Positions 1-5,805 of a stretch of DNA of 5,805 nt are shown one piece after another (positions within the stretch are counted from its first letter, which is position 1; every line of letters starts with the position of its first letter). Source of the stretch: Promethearchaeota archaeon (lineage in GTDB: Archaea > Asgardarchaeota > Lokiarchaeia > Sigynarchaeales > SOKP01); the NCBI GenBank assembly GCA_030620005.1, contig JAUXAJ010000303.1, forward strand, positions 1 to 5,805, given 5' to 3'. Under the pieces are notes generated by a model. That model was not told the origin of the DNA. It made no database searches and saw nothing but the letters and a program-made list of their open reading frames with translations. Made by a program: the position numbers and the translations under genes.

Positions 1-981
1 GCTACAAATGAAGGCGAACGAAAATGGCGTTTTCCTCCCTTTCAAGCGACCATGATAAAAAGCGGAAAAATATATGGAAGAGGCACGGCAGACATGAAAG
101 GTTCAATGGTCGGTTTGATTTTAGCATTACAAATCATTGAGAAATTAAACCTCACACCGAAATATAACCTCAAAGTTTTAAATTGCACTGACGAAGAGGG
201 GGGCCCCTATCCAGGTATTGCATATTTAGCAGAAAAGGGATACGTGAAAGGAACCATATTTTGTATGGATGGAGGTATTGAGCCCAATATCATAATTGGT
301 TCTTATGGATCGTTGAATGCGGTCATTGAATCGTTTGGAAGGAGTTGCCATTCTGCTGTTAATTTTATGGGGGTAAATGCATTAGAACAAACTGTACCGA
401 TTTTAAATGAACTCATGAAACTTAAAGAAATAGTCGAACAACGCGAAAGTGACACCATTCCGGGCTTACCTAGACCCGGTTCGAATAGAAAATGGAACTT
501 GTCTCCAATGTTCAATCTTAATATAATGAATGTTGGAACTAAAGCTAATATAGTGCCTGATCATTGCACGTTACTCATAAATCGGCGCATTATACCCGAA
601 GAAAACTATGAAGACGTGAAAAGAGAAATTGAAGAAGCAATTGAAAAGGGGAAAGCAAAAAGTAAATTAATAAATGTGAAAATAACTTTCAATATCGGTT
701 ATCCCGCAATGAAAGTTGATACTAATAGTCCAAGTGTTAGGAGAATGAAAAAAGTAATGTCACTAGTTAAAAACATACCTGAAGAGAAAATAATACCAAT
801 GGGAATGATGGGTAGCACTGATATGGGGCTTGTGAATCAAATCTTAAACACGGAAGATATCATCGTGTGTGGGGTTGGAAGTGGTGGTTCTAATGGACAT
901 GGAGTTAACGAGAATATAAAATTAAGAGATTTAAAGACGTTTATCAAGGAAATAATCGTATTCCTATGTCACAATTTTTAA
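1..981 (+). CDS. M20-family metallopeptidase/amidohydrolase (ArgE/DapE/ACY1/CPG2 group), 5'-truncated
   Basis: This is a zinc-dependent hydrolase of the M20 family. Members remove acyl groups from N-acyl amino acids or cleave small peptides, normally in the cytoplasm. The frame is open from base 1, and 17 residues precede the first ATG (base 52). They include W..PPF, which family members carry just before the GRGxxDMKG box, so that ATG is internal and the true start is off the left edge. In the visible 326 residues: GRGTADMKG with the metal-bridging Asp at residue 31; TDEEGG with the catalytic Glu pair at 65-66; a likely metal-ligand Asp at 90; the lid/dimerisation domain with SCHSAVNFMGVNA (His 117) and NVGTKANIVPD then RR at 195-196; GSTDMG; and the C-terminal metal-ligand His in GHGVNE (residue 300). 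The first HxD zinc motif is missing because of the window edge. Visible ligands look intact, so the enzyme is probably active. Substrate cannot be told from sequence; argE- or dapE-type naming would be a guess. Family is secure, specificity is not. Confidence 0.93.
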   Translation, partial: ATNEGERKWRFPPFQATMIKSGKIYGRGTADMKGSMVGLILALQIIEKLNLTPKYNLKVLNCTDEEGGPYPGIAYLAEKGYVKGTIFCMDGGIEPNIIIGSYGSLNAVIESFGRSCHSAVNFMGVNALEQTVPILNELMKLKEIVEQRESDTIPGLPRPGSNRKWNLSPMFNLNIMNVGTKANIVPDHCTLLINRRIIPEENYEDVKREIEEAIEKGKAKSKLINVKITFNIGYPAMKVDTNSPSVRRMKKVMSLVKNIPEEKIIPMGMMGSTDMGLVNQILNTEDIIVCGVGSGGSNGHGVNENIKLRDLKTFIKEIIVFLCHNF

Positions 982-982
982 C

Positions 983-1012
983 TTTTTTAAAAGAAAATGT
1001 ATTTTATTTTAT
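983..1012 (+). terminator. candidate oligo-T transcription terminator after the M20 gene
   Basis: A run of six T begins two bases after the TAA stop, followed by further T-rich tracts (attttatttt) to about 1012. Archaeal RNA polymerase commonly stops at U-rich tracts without a strong hairpin, and no GC-rich stem is visible here. In such AT-rich intergenic DNA, T-runs also arise by chance, so this is a weak call. Confidence 0.35.
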
Positions 1013-1034
1013 TGCTTAATTATTTTCTAATTTA

Positions 1035-1042
1035 TTTATAAA
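1035..1042 (+). promoter_or_regulatory. TATA-like element upstream of the acyl-CoA synthetase gene
   Basis: TTTATAAA is centred about 31 bases before the ATG at 1070. Archaeal TATA boxes sit about 26 bases before the transcription start, which predicts a start near 1064, only a few bases from the ATG. No Shine-Dalgarno sequence (GAGG/GGAG) lies between, in keeping with leaderless translation. A run of ten A (1040-1049) overlaps and follows the element. A purine-rich BRE is not obvious upstream. The low-complexity background keeps confidence moderate. Confidence 0.45.
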
Positions 1043-1069
1043 AAAAAAATAATATCAAATAATCTGAAA

Positions 1070-3283
1070 ATGAGCCGAATTAGTACGATTCCAAATAGAG
1101 TTCCTAAGCCACTTTTAAGGGATCTAAAGAATGAAAAATATGATAATATCATCCTTTTTGCGCTGGCTGCTTATGGGCCTCATAAATTAAAAGAATTTAT
1201 TAACGATCCTAAGAAATCTATCGAAAATAGGATGGATGAGACGATTTTTCACAAATGGGTTGAAGATTTAAAAAATGCAACCTTCATTGAAGAATATCAA
1301 AGAGACGGTGAAACAATGTACAAGATTACTCCTCAAGGTGAAGATGAATTCATGAACCGTTTAGAGAGCATTACTTCTTTAAATAGGCTTGTAAACCGCC
1401 TTTTTAAGACATTTGAAGGATTTTTTGGTCCTTTACCTCCAAAGAAAGAGGTAAAATCTAAACCAACCTCTGGTAATGTGATGAGCTACAAGCATTATGT
1501 TTTTGGTCTTTTATCAATCAATTGGCATCTAAATTCGCTTTTTGAAGCTGGTGATTATGCTAAAACCTTAGGTTCAGAAGAAAAAGTATCCCTTGGAATG
1601 TTATTTGAAAATAATGCTGTAAAGTATGCTGATAGACCTGCTGTTATATACGAGGATGTGAGTTATACTTATAAAGAGCTAAATGAATGGATTAATAGGT
1701 ATGCGAATTATTTTATTTCTTTAGACATAAAGAGAGGAGATGTCATCAATGTTTTATTAGAAAATCGACCCGAGTTAATGTTTGTTATTGGTGCAATGGC
1801 TAAGATTGGGTCAATTGGCTCTCTAATTAATACAAAACAACGATCAGCGTCGCTCATTCATAGCTTGAAGCTCAATCAAGCAAAATTTAATGTTATCGGA
1901 GAGGAACTACTGGAAGCTTTTGAAAATGTAAGAAATGATCTGGAATTAACGAGTGAAGACAAGCTCTTTTTTCTGGAAGATTCAGGTGAGATCCCACTTC
2001 CAGAAGGATACATTAATCTTGAAGAAAAAGTAGAAGATCAAGACACAAGCCTACCTTCTACGATACATGATATTATAGGAAGAGATCCTTATGTCTATAT
2101 TTTTACCTCAGGAACGACGGGACTACCAAAAGCAGCTCCAATCCGTCACGTACATTCCCTGAGTTCAAGTTCAGCTTGGGGACAAATGGCTTTAAACATG
2201 CAACCTGATGATGTCATGTACATTACTCTTCCATTAATTCACAGCAACGCAGTTAATATTGGATGGATGTCAGCCTTGAGTGGAGGGTCTGCAGTTGCCT
2301 TAGCTCGGAAATTTAGTGTTCGAAACTTCTGGAAAGATGCTCAAAAATATAAAGCCACTTGTTTTAATTACATTGGTGAAGTGTGCCGTTATCTCTTGAA
2401 CCGTCCTCCAAACCCAGATGATCGAAATCACGATGTGTATAAAATTGCAGGAAACGGACTTAGGCCAGAAATATGGAATGAATTCAAAGAACGATTTGGG
2501 ATAAGGGAAGTTTACGAGCATTATGGCGCAACAGAGATTAAAGGAATGTTTTGCAATTATTTTAATCGAAATTTTACTATTGGAGTAAATTTTGACCCCT
2601 ATGTAATTGTTAAATATGATATTGATGCTGACGAGCCAATTCAAGATGAAAATGGTTTTTTTCAGAAGGTGGATGAAGGTGAAGCAGGATTATTGCTCAT
2701 GAAAATACACAGCTCGGTAACTTTTGCTGGATATACTGATAAAGAAGCAACTAATAAGAAAATCATTCGCAATCCCTTTGGAAATAATGAAACATGGTTA
2801 AATACTGGCGATTTGATAAGAAATATTGGTTATTATCATGCGCAATTTGTAGATCGCCTTGGAGATACTTTTCGATGGAAAGGTGAAAATGTTTCTACCA
2901 CGGAAGTCGAAGATTTAATGTGTTCTTTTGAGCAGATAAAACATTCATCAGTTTATGGTGTTATTATTCCCAATACTGAAGGACGTGCAGGTATGGCATC
3001 CATCATCACGGGAGAAGATCACGAAAAATTTAACTTTGGCAAATTACTTAATATATTACAAGAGAATCTTCCTAATTATGCGAGACCTCAATTCATTCGA
3101 TTTCTTACGGAATTATCAACAACAGTTACATTTAAAATAAAAAAATCTGATATGAAAAAAGTTGGTTTTGACATTAAAAAAACAAACGATCCCATTCATG
3201 TTCTATTACCTGGGAGTTCAGAATATGTCCGTCTGACAAAAGAGATCCATGACAATATCTTGAGTGGGAAATATAGATTTTAG
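1070..3283 (+). CDS. FATP/very-long-chain-type fatty acyl-CoA synthetase with N-terminal winged-helix-like domain
   Basis: This is an ATP-dependent ligase that activates a fatty or related carboxylic acid to its acyl-AMP and then acyl-CoA, feeding lipid breakdown or acylation. Residues about 180-737 form a complete adenylate-forming (ANL) enzyme. Visible motifs: P-loop FTSGTTGLPK at 345-354; FNYIGEVCRYLL at 432-443; YGATE at 485-489; NTGDL at 578-582; and DRLGDTFRWKGENVSTTEV at 595-613. The last, with TEGRAGMA (637-643) and LPNYARP (667-673), is characteristic of the FATP/ACSVL branch (bacterial FadD6-like) rather than FadD. The expected catalytic Lys of the C-terminal domain is K689 in TVTFKIKK; the family norm is TGTFK. 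Residues about 22-100 resemble a winged helix: a helical stretch YDNIILFALAAYGPHKLKEF, a recognition-like helix HKWVEDLKNATFIEEY, then a wing and helix YKITPQGEDEFMNRL. A linker with GPLPPKKEVKSKPTSG (120-135) joins the two parts. The protein is about 140 residues longer than the usual start would give; M138 is where a plain synthetase might begin, but no ribosome site favours it. ATG 1070 is chosen for the spacing to the TATA-like element and because the domain frame is continuous. Synthetase call is secure; the winged-helix call is by pattern only. Confidence 0.95.
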   Translation: MSRISTIPNRVPKPLLRDLKNEKYDNIILFALAAYGPHKLKEFINDPKKSIENRMDETIFHKWVEDLKNATFIEEYQRDGETMYKITPQGEDEFMNRLESITSLNRLVNRLFKTFEGFFGPLPPKKEVKSKPTSGNVMSYKHYVFGLLSINWHLNSLFEAGDYAKTLGSEEKVSLGMLFENNAVKYADRPAVIYEDVSYTYKELNEWINRYANYFISLDIKRGDVINVLLENRPELMFVIGAMAKIGSIGSLINTKQRSASLIHSLKLNQAKFNVIGEELLEAFENVRNDLELTSEDKLFFLEDSGEIPLPEGYINLEEKVEDQDTSLPSTIHDIIGRDPYVYIFTSGTTGLPKAAPIRHVHSLSSSSAWGQMALNMQPDDVMYITLPLIHSNAVNIGWMSALSGGSAVALARKFSVRNFWKDAQKYKATCFNYIGEVCRYLLNRPPNPDDRNHDVYKIAGNGLRPEIWNEFKERFGIREVYEHYGATEIKGMFCNYFNRNFTIGVNFDPYVIVKYDIDADEPIQDENGFFQKVDEGEAGLLLMKIHSSVTFAGYTDKEATNKKIIRNPFGNNETWLNTGDLIRNIGYYHAQFVDRLGDTFRWKGENVSTTEVEDLMCSFEQIKHSSVYGVIIPNTEGRAGMASIITGEDHEKFNFGKLLNILQENLPNYARPQFIRFLTELSTTVTFKIKKSDMKKVGFDIKKTNDPIHVLLPGSSEYVRLTKEIHDNILSGKYRF

Positions 3284-3318
3284 AGCTTAATGGGCTATAA
3301 CAAGCTTAACACAATCTA

Positions 3319-3343
3319 AAAATTTTTATAATAATTTTTAATT
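3319..3343 (+). terminator. candidate oligo-T terminator after the acyl-CoA synthetase gene
   Basis: About 40 bases after the TAG stop (3281-3283) there are two T5 tracts (3323-3327 and 3335-3339) in A/T-only sequence. Just upstream, AGCTT (3284-3288) can pair with AAGCT (3302-3306) across a 13-base loop, a weak stem. U-tract termination is usual in archaea. Evidence is compositional, so confidence is low. Confidence 0.3.
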
Positions 3344-3437
3344 TATAAGAACTCACATCTGAGAAAATCAATGTTATTAAGTTTTCATGATTGAGGATAT
3401 AATGGGTAAAAAATTGAGCATTTTAAGGATTTATAAC

Positions 3438-3467
3438 TTTTATTTAGTAAAAGTTTTATTTAGTAAA
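3438..3467. repeat. perfect 14-bp tandem direct repeat in the intergenic spacer
   Basis: TTTTATTTAGTAAA occurs at 3438-3451 and again at 3454-3467, separated by two bases (period 16). It lies in the 289-base spacer (3284-3572), which holds no convincing gene. The repeat is about 105-135 bases before the start of the molybdoenzyme gene, possibly an upstream regulator site, a slippage duplication, or chance in AT-rich DNA. Apart from this repeat, the T-tracts and the promoter region at 3534-3560, I see nothing defined in the spacer. Confidence 0.6.
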
Positions 3468-3533
3468 CCTCGAATTAACCTTGTAACAACTAAAAATTAA
3501 TTACTCAATTCATATTTTCAAAAATTGTTTAAC

Positions 3534-3560
3534 AAAATAATTATAAATTATTTTTGAGGT
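3534..3560 (+). promoter_or_regulatory. TATA-like element within a 21-bp palindrome, followed by a Shine-Dalgarno-like GAGGT
   Basis: TTATAAAT (3541-3548) is centred about 28 bases before the ATG at 3573, predicting transcription start at about 3570, so a nearly leaderless mRNA. The element lies inside a perfect inverted repeat: AAAATAATT (3534-3542), ATA spacer, AATTATTTT (3546-3554), which could let a dimeric repressor compete with TBP. GAGGT (3556-3560) resembles a Shine-Dalgarno site but stands 12 bases before the ATG, longer than ideal. If the TATA assignment is right, it would not be transcribed, so the two signals conflict and one may be spurious. Confidence 0.4.
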
Positions 3561-3572
3561 AGATTATTAAAC

Positions 3573-5805
3573 ATGAACAATGCGGAAGTAAATAATATTG
3601 ATGACGATTTAAAAATTGTAAAAACTGGTTGTTGCCACGACTGTGGAGGGAGATGCGTGCTTAGGGCTCACATTAAAGACGGAAAGATCATTAGGTTTGA
3701 GACTGATAATACTGAAGAACCACAAATACGTGCTTGCCTGCGAGGGCGGGCGTATCGTCAACGAGTTTATTCGGAAGAGAGACTAAAATACCCTCTTCGA
3801 CGCGTTGGAAAGCGTGGAGAGGGTAAGTTTGAAAGAGTATCATGGGACGATGCTTTAGATGAAGTCGCATCAAATATGAAAAATATTAAGGAAACATGCG
3901 GAAATTCAGCCATTCTTGTAATTGTTGGTGGAGGAAACCAAGGAATGCTCCACGGCGCTGCTCCAGTGATCATAATGCTTAACCAATTTGGAGGATATAC
4001 AAGATGGTGGGGCGCACCTTCATACGAAGGAGTGCTTTTTGCTTCCATGGCTACATATGGTACGATTAAAACTGGCAACGCTCGTGAAGATCATCTCAAT
4101 TCTCAATTCGTAATAATGTGGGGCTGGAATCCAGCAAATACAATCTGGGATCCAGGAACGAGCTTGGTAATGGCAAAAGTCCACGAAAAAGGAACTAAAA
4201 TCGTTGCAATTGATCCAATATACACAGATTCCGTGGCTACATTTGCGGACCAATGGATTCCAATTCGTCCTGGAACTGATACTGCGTTGTGTATTGCGAT
4301 GGCACATGTTATTATTAGTGAAAACCTTCAAGATCAAGGCTTTATAGATAAATATACTATAGGCTTTGATAAATACAAGGATTACGTGCTAGGTATCGAA
4401 GACAGAATTCCTAAAACACCAGAATGGGCAGAAGCTATTACTACCGTGCCGGCAGAAGTTATTAGGAATTTGGCTCGAGAATACGCGTCCAATAAGCCAG
4501 CTGCATTGATTGCTGGATGGGGTCCTGCTCGGACTGCGTTAGGTGAACAGTTTTCTAGAGCTGCTAATGTGTTAACAGCGATTACAGGGAATATTGGAAT
4601 TAATGGAGGATATGCTTCTGGTTTCATGAGAGCTTACTCTAGTCGTGAAATGAGATTATCGAGGAGTAAAAAGAAGAGTGGGCCAAAAGACACTGAAGAA
4701 AAATCCGCAAAAAAAAAACAGCCTAGACCTCAAGACAATCCGGTTGATTTAGGGGCACCCCCACGAAAAAATAGCTTGCATAAACTTCGAGGAGGGACAA
4801 ATCCCGCTAACACCCGCGTTCATATAAACGACCTTTATAACGCAATACTTCAAGGGCGAGAGGGAGGATATCCTGCTGACATAAAAATGGCCTATATTGC
4901 TGCTACAAATAGGTTAAATCAATACGGTAATGTGAATAAAGGCATTAAAGCTTTAAAGTCACTTGATTTCGTCGTAGTTCAAGACCAGTTCCTTACTCCT
5001 ACCGCAAAATACGCTGATATCGTGTTACCTGTTATAACTTTCATGGAACGAAACGATGTTGCTGTTCCTTGGCTTGGTTCTCCATATTACATTTATTTAA
5101 ATAAAGCAATTAATCCCCTTTATGAATCCAAATCGGATGTGGAAATATGTCGAGAATTATCCAAAAAGTTAGGTATCACGCAGAGTTTATTAGATATGAA
5201 CGAAGACTCGCTTTTACGGATGTTTACCTCACCACGTCGAGATATTCCTAGTTATAGAAAAATGAAAAAGGATGGCTTTTGTAAGATAAAAGTGGAAGAA
5301 CCTTTTGTAGCCTTCAAAGAGCAGATAACAAATCCAGAAAATAATCCTTTCCCTACATTATCCGGAAAAATTGAAATCTATTGTAAAAACTTAGCTGAGA
5401 TGAATAATCCTCTAGTTCCTCCGATACCTAAATATTTAAGTCACGAAGAGCACTACGACGCACCTTTAGCAAAAAAATATCCCCTACAACTCCTCACCCC
5501 CCATAATAAACGAAGAACACATTCTTCACTGCATAATATGCCCTGGTTGGAAGAAATTGAGCCACATACCGCTTGGATTAATCCTGTAGATGCTTTAGCG
5601 CGTGAAATCAGGAATGGTGACTTAATAGATGTTTATAATGATAGAGGTAGAATTCGCATCCCCGCCAAAGTTACCGAACGCATAATTCCAGGTGCAGTGT
5701 GTGTTTATCAAGGCGAATGGTATAATCCTGACGAGGATGGCGTTGATCATGGTGGTTGTGCTAATGTGTTAGTTAACGATACATATTCTCCTGGCGGAGC
5801 CTTCC
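3573..5805 (+). CDS. DmsA-like molybdopterin oxidoreductase catalytic subunit (DMSO reductase family), 3'-truncated
   Basis: This is a Mo-bisMGD enzyme carrying an N-terminal [4Fe-4S] cluster. Relatives reduce DMSO, TMAO, selenate or similar oxides, taking electrons from an FeS partner subunit. The 744 visible residues run past the right edge with no stop; by comparison with E. coli DmsA as I recall it, only about 20-30 C-terminal residues are missing. Cluster ligands: C20/C21, C24, C28 and C55, with CLRGR after the last Cys (Arg57, as in DmsA). The DmsA-like stretch RLKYPLRRVGKRGEGKFERVSW follows in two parts at 70-91. GGYTRWWGAPSYEG places Ser150 at the position of the DmsA Mo-ligand serine. 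Further family motifs: IDPIYTDS (213-220), IPIRPGTD (229-236), GWGP (315-318), ITGNIGINGG (337-346), TAKYADIVLP (477-486), and the C-terminal cofactor-binding domain from about 635 (YPLQLLTPHNKRR, then GEWYNPDEDGVDHGG). Oddities: no Tat signal, since the cluster begins 20 residues from the Met; and a Lys/Pro-rich insertion at about 362-406. Arginine codons (26 CGN to 18 AGR by eye) resemble the preceding gene (19 to 15), so codon use gives no sign of recent transfer. Electron-transfer (DmsB) and anchor subunits, if any, would lie beyond the edge. Family is secure; substrate unknown. Confidence 0.95.
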   Translation, partial: MNNAEVNNIDDDLKIVKTGCCHDCGGRCVLRAHIKDGKIIRFETDNTEEPQIRACLRGRAYRQRVYSEERLKYPLRRVGKRGEGKFERVSWDDALDEVASNMKNIKETCGNSAILVIVGGGNQGMLHGAAPVIIMLNQFGGYTRWWGAPSYEGVLFASMATYGTIKTGNAREDHLNSQFVIMWGWNPANTIWDPGTSLVMAKVHEKGTKIVAIDPIYTDSVATFADQWIPIRPGTDTALCIAMAHVIISENLQDQGFIDKYTIGFDKYKDYVLGIEDRIPKTPEWAEAITTVPAEVIRNLAREYASNKPAALIAGWGPARTALGEQFSRAANVLTAITGNIGINGGYASGFMRAYSSREMRLSRSKKKSGPKDTEEKSAKKKQPRPQDNPVDLGAPPRKNSLHKLRGGTNPANTRVHINDLYNAILQGREGGYPADIKMAYIAATNRLNQYGNVNKGIKALKSLDFVVVQDQFLTPTAKYADIVLPVITFMERNDVAVPWLGSPYYIYLNKAINPLYESKSDVEICRELSKKLGITQSLLDMNEDSLLRMFTSPRRDIPSYRKMKKDGFCKIKVEEPFVAFKEQITNPENNPFPTLSGKIEIYCKNLAEMNNPLVPPIPKYLSHEEHYDAPLAKKYPLQLLTPHNKRRTHSSLHNMPWLEEIEPHTAWINPVDALAREIRNGDLIDVYNDRGRIRIPAKVTERIIPGAVCVYQGEWYNPDEDGVDHGGCANVLVNDTYSPGGAF

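Noticed and set aside
52..54. ATG at 52 as the start of the M20 gene
   Set aside because: The frame is open back to base 1, and those 17 residues include a conserved W..PPF motif, so the ATG is internal.
303..515. 70-codon minus-strand open frame
   Set aside because: It lies opposite the conserved lid domain of the M20 gene and has no recognisable domain.
2300..2644. 114-codon minus-strand open frame
   Set aside because: It is antisense to the core of the acyl-CoA synthetase and has no domain or promoter signals.
2955..3140. 61-codon plus-strand frame in another phase
   Set aside because: It is embedded in the C-terminal synthetase domain, whose motifs are continuous in the main frame.
3731..3763. 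GC-rich patch suggesting an insertion or structured RNA
   Set aside because: It encodes the conserved CLRGRAYRQR segment of the molybdoenzyme; the GC content follows from arginine and alanine codons.
3691..4627. Several minus-strand open frames of 60-105 codons
   Set aside because: All lie opposite the molybdoenzyme, whose conserved motifs run without break on the plus strand; these are shadows.
1..5805. tRNA, rRNA, CRISPR array, insertion sequence, or a new defence system
   Set aside because: No cloverleaf, spaced-repeat array, terminal inverted repeats, transposase or nuclease motif is visible; all substantial coding sequence belongs to three metabolic families.
1..5805. A single operon of the three genes
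   Set aside because: Spacers of 88 and 289 bases, each with T-tracts and a TATA-like element, favour separate transcription.

Overview
The window is AT-rich and carries three genes, all on the + strand, at least two of which appear to be transcribed separately. Intergenic DNA is almost pure A/T. A TATA-like element lies about 28-31 bases upstream of the start codons of genes 2 and 3, and gene 2 has no Shine-Dalgarno sequence. This is the layout of leaderless or near-leaderless archaeal genes. An AT-rich archaeon is therefore the best guess. An Asgard (Lokiarchaeia-like) lineage is plausible, but no phylogenetic marker is present and this assignment is an inference.

Region by region: (1) 1-981 is the 3' part of an M20-family zinc amidohydrolase/peptidase (ArgE/DapE/ACY1/CPG2 group). 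It is cut by the left edge, and the ATG at 52 is internal. (2) 982-1069 is an 88-base spacer with oligo-T tracts just after the stop codon and a TATA-like element near the next gene. (3) 1070-3283 is a complete 737-residue protein. It joins an N-terminal winged-helix-like domain to a complete FATP/very-long-chain-type fatty acyl-CoA synthetase. (4) 3284-3572 is a 289-base AT-rich spacer with oligo-T tracts, a perfect 14-bp tandem direct repeat, and a 21-bp palindrome lying over the TATA-like element of the next gene. (5) 3573 to the right edge is a DMSO-reductase-family molybdopterin oxidoreductase, closely resembling the bacterial DmsA catalytic subunit. It lacks only the extreme C-terminus, has no Tat signal peptide, and carries a lysine-rich low-complexity insertion.

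How they work together: the three products fit a heterotrophic anaerobe. It would hydrolyse peptides or N-acyl amino acids (M20), activate fatty acids to CoA thioesters (synthetase), and pass electrons to, or take them from, a small S- or N-oxide-like substrate through a molybdenum enzyme. The spacers argue against one tight operon, so the functional link is only suggestive. Nothing in the window amounts to a clear defence, mobile or CRISPR system. The most unusual items are the winged-helix/acyl-CoA synthetase fusion and the signal-less DmsA-like enzyme with its Lys-rich loop and palindromic promoter.
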